Of a DNA stretch of 64,000 bases, positions 28,221-37,189 are shown one piece after another; within the stretch, counting starts at the first letter, position 1, and the number at the start of each line of letters is the position of its first letter. The notes beneath the pieces are model-generated. The model did no database searches. It was not told the origin of the DNA and was given only the letters and a program-made list of their open reading frames with translations. The translations under genes were made by a program, and so were the position numbers. Source of the DNA: JAKEGK01 sp050116575 (lineage in GTDB: Bacteria; Pseudomonadota; Gammaproteobacteria; SZUA-152); the NCBI GenBank assembly GCA_050116575.1, contig JASFOJ010000002.1:1-64000 (forward strand), given 5' to 3'.

Positions 28221-28490
28221 TTTAAACGCAAAGACGCGAAGTCGCAAAGATACAAAAAACTGACATCACGCATTCACGCCGGGGTTACTGTTAACTTTCT
28301 CACTAAAATTAACAGGAATAGATCCTGTGATTATTGTTGCTTCTGGTAGATAACAAGTCACGTCAGCTTTATCAACACTGTTGCGGCAATCTATACGAAT
28401 TGCCAATACTTTCTTTACGCCTTTCTTTACGCCTTTACGCCTTTGCGCCTTTGCGCCTTTGCGCCTTTGCGCCTTTGCGCCTTTGCGTTG
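28221..28490. repeat. Octamer-array/inverted-repeat element between corC and lnt
   Basis: The left end AAACGCAAAGACGC (from 28224) is an imperfect inverted copy of the right end. The right end is an array of about six GCCTTTGC octamers (about 28436-28488) closing in GCGTTGAA. It begins ten bases past the corC stop. It splits a gene pair that is normally tightly coupled. ORFs overlapping it (28266-28655 minus) translate the octamers into QRRKGAK-type repeats and are not genes. Confidence 0.85.
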
Positions 28491-28500
28491 AAATGAATTA

Positions 28501-29394
28501 TCAGGCAACGCCGGCTTTTTCAGCGTCACTTTTGCCCTCGTCCAGCAGCGTAATTTGCAGCAGATATATCCGGCGGCTGTCGGCCCGCAATACCTTGAAG
28601 CGAAACCCGTCAATGGTGACGACTTCGCCACGCTTGGGCATACGGCCGAATTCATGGATCAACAAGCCGCCAATGGTGTCGAATTCATCTTCCGGAAAAT
28701 TTACGGAAAAAATTTCGTTGAATTCATCAATGGGTGTTAACGCCTTGGCAGTATAGCGGCTATCGGAATGCTTGATAATAAACAGATCATCCTCGATATC
28801 ATGTTCGTCTTCGATATCGCCGACGATTTGTTCCAATACGTCCTCAATGGTAATCAGGCCCGCAACCCCGCCATATTCATCGACAACGATCGCCATGTGA
28901 TTGCGATTGGCGCGGAAATCGCGCAACAGAACATTCAGCCGCTTGCTTTCCGGTATAAATACCGCGGGGCGCAACGAATCACGAATATTAAAAGGCTGCT
29001 GGTCTTTCTGCGCAAAAAACGGCAACAAATCCTTGGCCAGCAGTATGCCCAATACTTCATCCCGGTTATCACCGATTACCGGAAAACGGGAGTGAGCCGA
29101 TTCGATAATCAACGGCAGAAACTCCTCCGGTGAATCATTATGGTTGATTACCGCCATTTGGGTTCGGGGAATCATAACGTCGCGAACCTGCATTTCCGAT
29201 ACTTCGAGAACCCCCTCGATCATGGACAACGCATCGAAGTCCAGCAGGTTGCGGTGCTGGGCATCACGCAGCAACCTGGTTAGTTCTCCCCGGTCTTTGG
29301 GCTCGCGCAACAACGCGTAACTCAACATATGCAGCCAGTTGCGATGCTGCCCATCGTCCTTGTGGGCAGCGCGTCTAGATCGGTCTTCGTTCAT
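28501..29394 (-). CDS. corC: CorC/YbeX, CBS-domain protein of the HlyC/CorC family
   Basis: 297 residues. No membrane segment; an N-terminal acidic/basic stretch, two CBS domains (VRDVMIPRTQM..., then NHMAIVVDEYGGVAGLITIED) and a C-terminal CorC_HlyC domain. Linked to magnesium/cobalt efflux and ribosome quality. Its start overlaps the ybeY stop by four bases, so ybeZ-ybeY-corC are translationally coupled. Confidence 0.95.
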   Translation of the reverse strand: MNEDRSRRAAHKDDGQHRNWLHMLSYALLREPKDRGELTRLLRDAQHRNLLDFDALSMIEGVLEVSEMQVRDVMIPRTQMAVINHNDSPEEFLPLIIESAHSRFPVIGDNRDEVLGILLAKDLLPFFAQKDQQPFNIRDSLRPAVFIPESKRLNVLLRDFRANRNHMAIVVDEYGGVAGLITIEDVLEQIVGDIEDEHDIEDDLFIIKHSDSRYTAKALTPIDEFNEIFSVNFPEDEFDTIGGLLIHEFGRMPKRGEVVTIDGFRFKVLRADSRRIYLLQITLLDEGKSDAEKAGVA

Positions 29395-29876
29395 AGTGTG
29401 TTTGTTTCTCCGTATGGATTGGGAAAGCCCAGTTTCGATAATATATTGATTTCCGTTGTTTCCATTTCGTCGGCCTCGGTTTCGCTAATATGGTCAAAGC
29501 CCAGCAGATGCAAGACACCGTGGATGACCATATGGGCCCAATGTTGCTCGGCCGATTTACCTTGCTCTTCGGCTTGCCGCGCGACCACCGGCGCACAGAT
29601 AACAATATCTCCCAACAGCGGTACGTTGACGCCTGGCAGGGGTTCGTAGGGGAATGCCAGCACGTTGGTCGCCTGATTTTTGTGCCGATATTGAGCATTC
29701 AACTGTGCTATTTCCCGTTCGCCTACGACGCGAATACCGAGTTGCACCGTGTCATCACGGGCTAATTCCTGCAGCAAACGCGAAACCCAGCGCTCCAGTG
29801 TGGGCAGGTCTGGCAGATAGCTTTCGCACAGAGTGTCTTCGGTAATCTGGTAATCTATGTCGATGTTCGCGGTCAA
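29391..29876 (-). CDS. ybeY: Endoribonuclease YbeY
   Basis: 161 residues. The zinc motif HxxxHxxxxxH is present in HMVIHGVLHLLGFDH near residues 116-130. It matures the 3' end of 16S rRNA and takes part in 70S quality control. Four-base overlaps with both ybeZ and corC show tight coupling. Confidence 0.96.
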   Translation of the reverse strand: MTANIDIDYQITEDTLCESYLPDLPTLERWVSRLLQELARDDTVQLGIRVVGEREIAQLNAQYRHKNQATNVLAFPYEPLPGVNVPLLGDIVICAPVVARQAEEQGKSAEQHWAHMVIHGVLHLLGFDHISETEADEMETTEINILSKLGFPNPYGETNTL

Positions 29877-30925
29877 TCCTGGCCGTTACCTTTTTTTGGT
29901 TGTTTACCTTTGGGTTGTTCGCCTTTGGGTTTATCGCTGCGCTTGTTTGTCTCCACCGACTCGTACTGTTCGTAAGCGCTGACGATTTTTTGCACCAGCG
30001 GATGGCGCACCACGTCTTTGGCTTTAAAAAAGGTAAAGCTGATACCTTCCACACTGTTCAAGACATCGATGACATGGCGCAATCCGGACTGGCTACCGCG
30101 GGGTAAATCGGTCTGCGTAACGTCACCGGTCACCACCGCCGTGGAGCCAAAGCCGATGCGCGTGAGGAACATTTTCATTTGTTCCACCGTGGTATTCTGG
30201 GCTTCATCGAGAATAATGAACGATTCATTGAGTGTACGGCCGCGCATATAGGCAAGGGGTGCGATCTCAATAACGTCTCGCTCGATGAGCTTGGCAACCC
30301 GTTCAAAACCCAGCATTTCATACAACGCGTCATATAAAGGCCGTAAATACGGATCGACTTTTTGCGCCAGGTCACCGGGTAAAAATCCCAACCGTTCACC
30401 GGCCTCCACGGCAGGCCGCGCAAGAATGAGCCGGCGGACTTTTTCTTTCTCCAGAGCTTCAACGGCACAGGCAACTGCCAGGTAGGTTTTACCGGTACCG
30501 GCCGGACCCACCCCGAAATTAATATCGTGGGTCAAGATGCTCTTCATATAATGTTGCTGATTGCGGCCCCGGCCTTTTACCTTGCCCTTGCGCGTAGTGA
30601 TAATCACTTCTTCAACGGGCTCATCCTGTCCAGCCTGGTCAAGCCTGGCGTCAACACCGGCTTCCTGCAAAAACAAGTGCACCCGGCCCGCGGTCAACAT
30701 TGAGAGTTCTGTTTCAGCGTACAGCTCTTTTAATACTTCACCTGCCGCCACTACCGAATACTGATCGCCGATAACGTTGAAGGTATTACCACGATTATTA
30801 ATTTCAACACCCAAACGCCGCTCGATCTGGCGCAAATGCCCGTCAAACTGGCCGCACAGGTTAGCCAGGCGTTCGTTGTCTGTTGGTTCAAGAGTAAAAC
30901 TGTGGGATTGTGGTTGGCTACTCAA
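29873..30925 (-). CDS. ybeZ: PhoH-like ATPase YbeZ
   Basis: 350 residues. Walker A GPAGTGKT and Walker B FIILDEAQN are intact, with a KH-like N-terminal region. It has a variable basic tail (SDKPKGEQPKGKQPKKG). YbeZ works with YbeY in rRNA processing. It starts 13 bases after miaB ends, the usual order. Confidence 0.95.
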   Translation of the reverse strand: MSSQPQSHSFTLEPTDNERLANLCGQFDGHLRQIERRLGVEINNRGNTFNVIGDQYSVVAAGEVLKELYAETELSMLTAGRVHLFLQEAGVDARLDQAGQDEPVEEVIITTRKGKVKGRGRNQQHYMKSILTHDINFGVGPAGTGKTYLAVACAVEALEKEKVRRLILARPAVEAGERLGFLPGDLAQKVDPYLRPLYDALYEMLGFERVAKLIERDVIEIAPLAYMRGRTLNESFIILDEAQNTTVEQMKMFLTRIGFGSTAVVTGDVTQTDLPRGSQSGLRHVIDVLNSVEGISFTFFKAKDVVRHPLVQKIVSAYEQYESVETNKRSDKPKGEQPKGKQPKKGNGQD

Positions 30926-30938
30926 ATCGTCTCACTAC

Positions 30939-32312
30939 TCACGCGTATTGAACAACGTCTTCACCGGATTTACGAATGCCTTCGTCAATCATAACGACCT
31001 CGCCGCGAAGGGAATTGGGCAATGCCTCGGTGATCCGCACATTCACGAATTCGCCTATTAACCGGGAATGACCATCAAAATTAACGACACGATTGTTTTC
31101 GGTACGGCCCGCAAGCTGGCCTGGATCTTTTTTGGAAGGTCTTTCGACCAGAATTTTCTCAATATTGCCCACCATGGATTCACTGATCGCCTGAGCCATT
31201 TGATTAATTTTTGCCTGTAAAGTTGCCAAACGCCGCTTTTTTACCTCTATCGGCACATCGTCAACAAAATTTGATGCCGGCGTGCCCGGCCGCGGGCTGT
31301 AAACGAAACTGAATGAATGATCAAATTCAATATCCTCGATCAGCTTCATGGTGTCATTGAAATCCTTGTCGGTTTCTCCGGGAAAACCCACGATAAAATC
31401 CGAAGACAGGCTGATATCCGGCCGGGCTTCCCGCAATTTGCGAATTTTGTCCTTATACTCCAGCGCCGTATGGCCGCGTTTCATCATGGCCAGTACCCGG
31501 TCCGATCCACTTTGTACCGGCAAATGGACGTGACTGACCAGCTCCGGCACTTCGGCAAACGCCTGGATCAGGGAATCGGAAAACTCCACGGGATGAGAAG
31601 TGGTGAAACGAATACGTTCAATACCGTCAATGGCCGCCACGAACCGGATCAACAACGCCAGGTCAGCGGCATCACCGTCGTGCATTGGGCCCCGGTATGC
31701 ATTGACGTTTTGCCCCAGTAGATTCACTTCCTTGACGCCCTGCGCTGCCAGCGTCGCCACTTCAGCGATCACATCATCGAAGGGACGGCTGATTTCGTCG
31801 CCGCGGGTATAAGGCACTACGCAAAACGTGCAATACTTGCTGCAGCCTTCCATGATGGACACAAAGGCCGTGGCACCTTCGGCACGGGGCTCGGGCAGGT
31901 TGTCAAATTTTTCTATTTCCGGAAATGACACATCAACCACGGCGGCACGGCGCTGTTGTTGATCGGTGAGCATTTGGGGTAAACGATGCAGGGTTTGCGG
32001 GCCGTAAACCAGGTCCACATAAGGAGCCCGTGCGCGGATGGCATCACCTTCCTGGCTGGCAACACAGCCACCCACACCAATAACAATGGCCGGGTTGGCT
32101 TCCTTGAGTTCCCGCCAGCGGCCCAGTTGCGAGAACACTTTTTCCTGCGCTTTTTCGCGCACGGAACACGTGTTCAGCAATAGCACATCCGCCTGATGTT
32201 CATTTTGCGCCAGTTCCAGTCCGTGACTTTCCTTGAGCAACTCCGCCGTTTTGGCAGAGTCATACTCATTCATCTGGCAACCGAATGTTTTAATAAACAA
32301 GGTTCGTGGCAT
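30939..32312 (-). CDS. miaB: tRNA-2-methylthio-N6-dimethylallyladenosine synthase
   Basis: 457 residues. Three N-terminal cysteines (FGCQMNEYD, NTCSVRE, GGCVASQ) bind one Fe-S cluster, and the radical-SAM motif CSKYCTFC binds the other. A C-terminal TRAM domain follows. It thiomethylates A37 of tRNAs reading UNN codons. First gene of the miaB-ybeZ-ybeY-corC-lnt block. Confidence 0.97.
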   Translation of the reverse strand: MPRTLFIKTFGCQMNEYDSAKTAELLKESHGLELAQNEHQADVLLLNTCSVREKAQEKVFSQLGRWRELKEANPAIVIGVGGCVASQEGDAIRARAPYVDLVYGPQTLHRLPQMLTDQQQRRAAVVDVSFPEIEKFDNLPEPRAEGATAFVSIMEGCSKYCTFCVVPYTRGDEISRPFDDVIAEVATLAAQGVKEVNLLGQNVNAYRGPMHDGDAADLALLIRFVAAIDGIERIRFTTSHPVEFSDSLIQAFAEVPELVSHVHLPVQSGSDRVLAMMKRGHTALEYKDKIRKLREARPDISLSSDFIVGFPGETDKDFNDTMKLIEDIEFDHSFSFVYSPRPGTPASNFVDDVPIEVKKRRLATLQAKINQMAQAISESMVGNIEKILVERPSKKDPGQLAGRTENNRVVNFDGHSRLIGEFVNVRITEALPNSLRGEVVMIDEGIRKSGEDVVQYA

Positions 32313-32514
32313 ATATCTCTTTCATCGCCTCTATTTGCAAGAATAGCATATTAAGCACGCGGAGTCTCAAGACCTCCGTCACAAAATAATGGTTTTTCCA
32401 CTCATACCTGGTTGATTTTATTGGATATAATCCGAGGATCGCGGGCGGCCATTGATTTTGGGGCGAGTGAGTCTAACGCAAATTGGATGAAATAACCACT
32501 GCAACAGCGTCGGG

Positions 32515-32558
32515 AACACCCCGGAAATCAGGTAAAAATCCTTGATTCCCGGGGTGTT
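32515..32558 (-). terminator. Long inverted repeat behind the ammonium transporter
   Basis: AACACCCCGG at 32515-32524 pairs with CCGGGGTGTT at 32549-32558, and the stem continues inward (AAATCAGG against CCTTGATT with mismatches), giving up to 18 pairs and a short AT loop. It lies six bases past the amtB stop. There is no T-tract, so it may stabilise the mRNA end rather than terminate on its own. Confidence 0.6.
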
Positions 32559-32564
32559 AGAGAT

Positions 32565-33791
32565 TTATTCGTAAGGGGATTCAGATGCGATCTTGTGGAT
32601 ACTGAGGTCGGCGCCGCGATGCTCGTCCTCCTGGCTAAGGCGTATCCCCACAATGGCTTTGATGGTGCCATAGACGATCAACCCGCCAACCAGCGCAATA
32701 ACAATCCCCATCAAAGTCCCCACCAATTGTGACAGGAAACTGATTTTCACCGCAATGTCTCCATCGACGACCACATTACCGAGCCCGCCTAACGCCGAGG
32801 TGCCAAAGATGCCGCAGGCGATCCCACCCCAGGCACCACACAATCCATGCAGCGGCCAAACACCTAGCACATCATCGATCTTCCATTTGTTTTGCGTCAG
32901 CGTGAAGGTCCAGACAAACAACGCCCCGGCAACGCCACCGGTGATCAACGCGCCCACGGGGTGCATAACATCAGAGCCGGCGCAAATGGCAACCAGGCCG
33001 GCCAGTGGCCCGTTGTGCACAAAACCCGGGTCGTTTTTGCCCACGACCAAAGCGGCCAATACGCCACCGACCATGGCCATCAGGGAATTGATTGCGACCA
33101 GCCCACTCACCGCTTCCACGGTCTGTGCCGACATCACGTTAAACCCGAACCATCCCACCGTCAGTATCCACGCACCCAGCGCCAGAAAAGGAATATTGGA
33201 CGGCGGATGCGACGACATGGGCGAACCGTCCTTACTGTAACGGCCCATACGGGCACCCAGCAGTAACACGGCTCCCAGCGCCAACCAGCCCCCCATGGCA
33301 TGCACTACCACGGAACCGGCAAAGTCATGGAACTCCGCGCCAAACGTACGAGTCATCCAGCCCTGAACACCGAAATTACCATTCCAGGTAATGCCTTCAA
33401 AGAACGGATATATCAGCGCGACAATAACGAAACTGGCCAGCAACTGAGGATAAAACTTGGCGCGCTCGGCGATACCACCGGAGATAATGGCGGGTATGGC
33501 AGCCGCGAACGTCAGCAGAAAGAAAAATTTCACCAGTTCATAACCGTTCGCTTTGTTCAATACCGACGCCGCGTCCATGAAGTCCGTGCCATAGGCCACC
33601 ACATAGCCGGCAAAAAAATACGCAATGGATGAAATGGAAAAGTCGGAAATAATTTTTACCAACGCGTTGACCTGGTTTTTTTTCCTGACTGTTCCCACTT
33701 CCAGAAAGGCAAAACCGGAATGCATGGCCAACACCATAATGGCTCCCATCAAAATAAAAAGTACGTCACTCCCGGATTGTAGAGCTTCCAT
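32565..33791 (-). CDS. amtB: Ammonium transporter (Amt family)
   Basis: 408 residues from ATG at 33791 (MEALQSG), chosen because GGAG lies about seven bases upstream; a GTG six bases earlier would overlap that site. Eleven membrane segments are expected. The pore histidines are visible in SVVVHAMGG and in WPLHGLCGAWGG, with the Amt signature region around DVMHPVGALITGGVAG. It conducts ammonium across the inner membrane. No glnK accompanies it, which is unusual. An NtrC-like box lies about 175 bases upstream. Confidence 0.94.
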   Translation of the reverse strand: MEALQSGSDVLFILMGAIMVLAMHSGFAFLEVGTVRKKNQVNALVKIISDFSISSIAYFFAGYVVAYGTDFMDAASVLNKANGYELVKFFFLLTFAAAIPAIISGGIAERAKFYPQLLASFVIVALIYPFFEGITWNGNFGVQGWMTRTFGAEFHDFAGSVVVHAMGGWLALGAVLLLGARMGRYSKDGSPMSSHPPSNIPFLALGAWILTVGWFGFNVMSAQTVEAVSGLVAINSLMAMVGGVLAALVVGKNDPGFVHNGPLAGLVAICAGSDVMHPVGALITGGVAGALFVWTFTLTQNKWKIDDVLGVWPLHGLCGAWGGIACGIFGTSALGGLGNVVVDGDIAVKISFLSQLVGTLMGIVIALVGGLIVYGTIKAIVGIRLSQEDEHRGADLSIHKIASESPYE

Positions 33792-33966
33792 GATCACTCC
33801 AAATTGTTGTTTAAAATTTTAGCTGGATGAAAAATAAAAACGGGTGTTTGAGATTTTCGTTATTAATTGATTATTGATTCGGGGCTATTTATAACACAGG
33901 AGTGATTATAGCGGCCAGTGTGATGAACCGGGACGGTGCAGGCAAATCACTGTGTTCACCGACATT

Positions 33967-33983
33967 TGCACCAACTTGGTTCA
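33967..33983. promoter_or_regulatory. NtrC-like binding site upstream of amtB
   Basis: TGCACCAACTTGGTTCA is a near-dyad that differs in only two positions from the classical NtrC site TGCACCAACATGGTGCA-type sequence upstream of enteric glnA (recalled from memory). The position, about 175 bases upstream of an ammonium transporter, suits an NtrC enhancer. No convincing sigma-54 promoter (GG-N10-GC) was found between it and amtB, which lowers confidence. Confidence 0.45.
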
Positions 33984-34055
33984 CGCCGCGTAACAAGTTG
34001 CATTGATTCATTATACTGACGCAACGTTACCGTGAATGCACCATGTTAGTGCGCA

Positions 34056-35384
34056 TCAATGGGCGATTTTGGGCCAATATTTGTTAAGATCGAACGAGGG
34101 ACTGTGTTTTTGCACGTGACATTGACCGCACATCCTGGCTTTGGGCCAGTCTTTATTAGCGACCGGCTGTTTACCACCGGACGAAACATGTTGCCGGGCA
34201 GCACCGTGACAGTTTTCACACTGCACATTCATTAGATTGGGTGTCAGGCTGATGTCGATAAATCCACCCTGCCGATTAAATCCCACCGTGTGGCATTGGA
34301 TACATTCCGGATCAAAAGACTTCTGCACGATCTCCAGATCTTCAAACGCTTTAGCATGCTCGCTATCCTGCCACACTTTATATTGTTTGGCGTGACATTG
34401 CTGACACTGCTCTTCGCCGGCGAATGGACTGTCGCCGGATTGATGTTGTTTCTTTATCGCGACGCGCTTTTCATAGTTCTCTTTTACCTCGGCATTGTAA
34501 TCGGCATACCAGTCTTTCATGCGAGGGGCATCGGGCACGGACTGGGGCATCGATATGATATCGTGGCGCCAGCTTTTAATGTTGTTGCTGTCATCGAGGG
34601 TTAACTGAAGCTTGCCCAGCCGCATGCCCCGCGATCCGGGTTGCAGCACCAGGGTATGACCTTTTTGTTCCGGCTCACTATAGACTTCATAGCCCGCCCT
34701 GACGAACAGGATATCAACACTATCCAGTGGCATTTGGTCCTTGATAATCGCCAGTGGTAACGTCGTGGTCAGCACGGTTAATACTCCCTGCTTATTAGTC
34801 GCCGCCAGGGATTTGGTGAGCTCATCAATATCATCATAAACCTGTGGTTTCCCCCCCGGCATCTGCCGCGCCGGCGAACTATCGGGATCGAGCCAGGTAA
34901 AAAAACGCAGAGCAATTTGCCGGCCGTTAATCGTCCGGGTAATCGTTCTGGATTTGGAAAATTTGTCATTCACCCAGTTTGTCGCCACCCAGGGCAGATC
35001 GTATTTTGCCGCAACTTCGGCGCCATAACTGAGGTCCGTCCACTGCACACCGATGGCGTCATAGTTCAAACGGCTGAATGCTTTGAAAATGTAACGTGAT
35101 TTCAAATGATCATTGACACCCTGACTGGCAATCAAACCGCCGGCAGAAATAACGACAGTTTGCGGATTTTGCTTCCTTTGACGATCGAGTACCGTCGTAC
35201 GCCGTTTAATACCGCCCAGGTCCCCTTCATCGGAGCAGCCGCAGGGTTCCAGTTCACCGTCCAGGTTACCGGAATAGATAACGGTCAATTCAGTTTGCTT
35301 AGCCACGGCGAGCGGCGCGGCTTGAAACATCAACAGGGCTATGAACACATACAAACCTGGGGTGAAATTATGCGATGGTTTCAT
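34056..35384 (-). CDS. Metallophosphoesterase-like/tetrahaem cytochrome c554-type fusion, periplasmic
   Basis: 442 residues. The signal peptide ends near AVA-KQT. Residues about 30-290 resemble the 5'-nucleotidase/UshA phosphoesterase fold (IYSGNLDGELEPCGC, then GGIKRR), but expected metal ligands are lost: the DxHG, GDxxxG and GNHE positions read SGNLDG, SAGGLIAS and VQWTDLS. Residues about 320-442 carry four CXXCH haem sites (CQQCH, CIQCH, CENCH, CGQCH) and extra histidines, as in cytochrome c554. It is probably a redox protein whose N-domain binds rather than hydrolyses. The GELEPCGC cysteines could bind metal or a thiol. Physiological partner unknown. Confidence 0.82.
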   Translation of the reverse strand: MKPSHNFTPGLYVFIALLMFQAAPLAVAKQTELTVIYSGNLDGELEPCGCSDEGDLGGIKRRTTVLDRQRKQNPQTVVISAGGLIASQGVNDHLKSRYIFKAFSRLNYDAIGVQWTDLSYGAEVAAKYDLPWVATNWVNDKFSKSRTITRTINGRQIALRFFTWLDPDSSPARQMPGGKPQVYDDIDELTKSLAATNKQGVLTVLTTTLPLAIIKDQMPLDSVDILFVRAGYEVYSEPEQKGHTLVLQPGSRGMRLGKLQLTLDDSNNIKSWRHDIISMPQSVPDAPRMKDWYADYNAEVKENYEKRVAIKKQHQSGDSPFAGEEQCQQCHAKQYKVWQDSEHAKAFEDLEIVQKSFDPECIQCHTVGFNRQGGFIDISLTPNLMNVQCENCHGAARQHVSSGGKQPVANKDWPKARMCGQCHVQKHSPSFDLNKYWPKIAH

Positions 35385-35716
35385 GATCTTTTGATTAATG
35401 CTGACAGGATTATTAGTAGTGCTGATTAGTCTTACTGTTCGCTGTTAAACACGGCTTTAGTATTTATTGCAAAAATCCAGCGGTGCAAAGCAATTAACAA
35501 TTGACAAACCTGCTGGTCAACCCGAACCCGCCTTGCTATTCGGTTGCCTTTATATCCGGGTATAAAGACTTTGATATGTGGTTGCCTGATTTGTTCTATC
35601 AATTCATTGACTCAATAATCAACGGACGGAGGTTTTGCGATTCAAGCGATAAAGCCGCCGGCATCAGAATAGCTTTTATCGACAACAGCTACGCCCTGGC
35701 GCCTTTGTCTGACATG
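35385..35716. other. Intergenic region upstream of the cytochrome fusion
   Basis: About 330 bases between the Sel1 gene and the cytochrome gene, both on the minus strand. It should hold the cytochrome promoter. The plus-strand ORF crossing it (35501-35926) overlaps the Sel1 gene and has no ribosome-binding site. Nothing else was recognised. Confidence 0.4.
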
Positions 35717-36484
35717 TCATTTAAAAGTCTTGCCTGCTTTGCGATACCAGTAGCGGGCGCTCTGCAAATCCTTTGCCATCCCATACAAGCCTTCGGCATA
35801 GGCCTTAGCCAATGCCTCGGCCGCGGGGCGGTAGCCACGATTGGCCGCGCGCCTGACCCACTCCATCCCACGGTCCTGGTCACGCTTGGTGCCTCTACCA
35901 GCCAGCGTCATCAACCCCAGCGTTAGCTGTGCTTTTCGCTGACCCTGCTCAGCTGCCTTGGTCAGCCACTTTACCGCCTGCTGATCGCTTTGTTGCACGC
36001 CATCACCATCCAGGTACATCAGCGCGATATTTTCCTGGCCCTTGGCATCCCCTTGTTCGGCGGCTGCCTTGAGCCACTTGGCCGCTTCCCGGGTATCCTT
36101 GCGCACACCGAGCCCAAACCGATACATGATGCCCAGACTGTTTTGTGCGCGAACGTGGCCCTGCTGCGCCGCCTCGCGATACCAATGAATGGCCTGTGCG
36201 TCGTTTTGTTGTACCCCCAGTCCATGCCGGTACATAACGCCCAATTTACGCTGAGCTTCGGGATTTCCCTGTTTCGCCAACGGGCCCAGATAGTGCCATG
36301 CCTGGGCGTAATCGCGTTGTTGATACGCCGCCAGTCCTTTTTGTAGATTGTCATGATCATCGGCGGCAGCCGCTGCTGCCGGCAAACACAGAACCAACAG
36401 CAATAAAAACCCGGCCCCTACCGGAAACCGGCACAGTTGATTCACTTGCAATGGATTTTCAAGCATTAACATGACAGTCAACAT
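35717..36484 (-). CDS. Sel1-repeat (TPR-like) periplasmic protein
   Basis: 255 residues. A signal peptide ends in an alanine-rich run (AAAAAADDHD). Then come about six Sel1 repeats of 36 residues with the pattern AQxxLGxMYxxGxGVxxDxxxAxxWxxxAAxQG. Such solenoids scaffold protein complexes. It is upstream of the cytochrome fusion in the same orientation but 330 bases away, so co-transcription is uncertain. The true start may be a later methionine, since the first 20 residues are unusual for a signal peptide. Confidence 0.85.
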   Translation of the reverse strand: MLTVMLMLENPLQVNQLCRFPVGAGFLLLLVLCLPAAAAAADDHDNLQKGLAAYQQRDYAQAWHYLGPLAKQGNPEAQRKLGVMYRHGLGVQQNDAQAIHWYREAAQQGHVRAQNSLGIMYRFGLGVRKDTREAAKWLKAAAEQGDAKGQENIALMYLDGDGVQQSDQQAVKWLTKAAEQGQRKAQLTLGLMTLAGRGTKRDQDRGMEWVRRAANRGYRPAAEALAKAYAEGLYGMAKDLQSARYWYRKAGKTFK

Positions 36485-36724
36485 CGCTCGGCTTTGGCAT
36501 GTTACAAATCGTCAAGTTCAGGAAGCGACCCGCGGCGAGCGGTGGCTCTGAACCCGGCATTCGGTATATTTGAGTATATTAAGGGTATGCTACGTCAATT
36601 GGGGCAGTCAGTCGACCAGACGGGGACAATAAAGTATTGTACTGACAAAATAGCTCTATCAAGCACGGGGCACATCGTGCATGACGGCACGATTATAGGA
36701 CAATTTTTATTCGATCCGGAATCG

Positions 36725-37189
36725 TTACGACGCCTGGCGGGGTGCGCAAATCACGCTAATGATCTGATCTTCCAGTTCGATGCGGTCAGCCAACTCTTCT
36801 CCCAGATTGGACAGATCGTTCGCCAGTTCGGACAAATTATCGCAATGATCTTCGCAATCATATTTATCGTTAAAGTCCAGGAACGCCTGGGTGGTTTCCG
36901 AAATACGATCGTACACTTTTTCCGCCACTTCCCGTACGGCGACACGCCGTTCCTTGTTTTCATCAATGTAGCGATACAGTTGAAAATGCGCCGAAGCAGT
37001 ATAGTCGATCAGGCTTTCGCAAAAGCTTTGCAGCAGCACCTGCGTATCGTGGTCGGGATTGAAAGGTTGTTTGGAGGCAAGTTCACTGAGCAATGCAAGT
37101 GTACCGGTTCTTGATTCAACCAACGCACTGATCTCGCGATGGGATTGTGCACGGCGTTCAACGACTGGCGCTTCGGTTTCTGACTGCAT
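36725..37189 (-). CDS. rsd: Rsd/AlgQ-family anti-sigma-70 factor
   Basis: 154 residues from ATG at 37189 (MQSETEAP), chosen because AAAGAGGT lies five bases upstream; a longer frame to 37264 has no such site. The core LLQSFCESLIDYTASAHFQL and TTQAFLDFNDKYD matches Rsd and AlgQ. Rsd sequesters the housekeeping sigma factor in stationary phase. It follows the signalling cluster after a 630-base gap and so has its own promoter. Confidence 0.88.
   Translation of the reverse strand: MQSETEAPVVERRAQSHREISALVESRTGTLALLSELASKQPFNPDHDTQVLLQSFCESLIDYTASAHFQLYRYIDENKERRVAVREVAEKVYDRISETTQAFLDFNDKYDCEDHCDNLSELANDLSNLGEELADRIELEDQIISVICAPRQAS

Noticed and set aside
28418..28490. Possible CRISPR array
   Set aside because: Units are contiguous octamers without spacers, and no cas genes are present.
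28266..28655. 129-codon ORF on the minus strand with QRRKGAK repeats
   Set aside because: It is a translation of the octamer array running into antisense corC sequence; no ribosome-binding site.
33798..33966. Sigma-54 promoter for amtB
   Set aside because: No GG-N10-GC pair with acceptable flanks on the minus strand.
34056..35384. Active 5'-nucleotidase/SoxB-like enzyme
   Set aside because: The expected metal-ligand motifs are replaced in the sequence.
35501..35926. 141-codon plus-strand ORF
   Set aside because: Mostly antisense to the Sel1 repeats, whose frame is clearly the real one.
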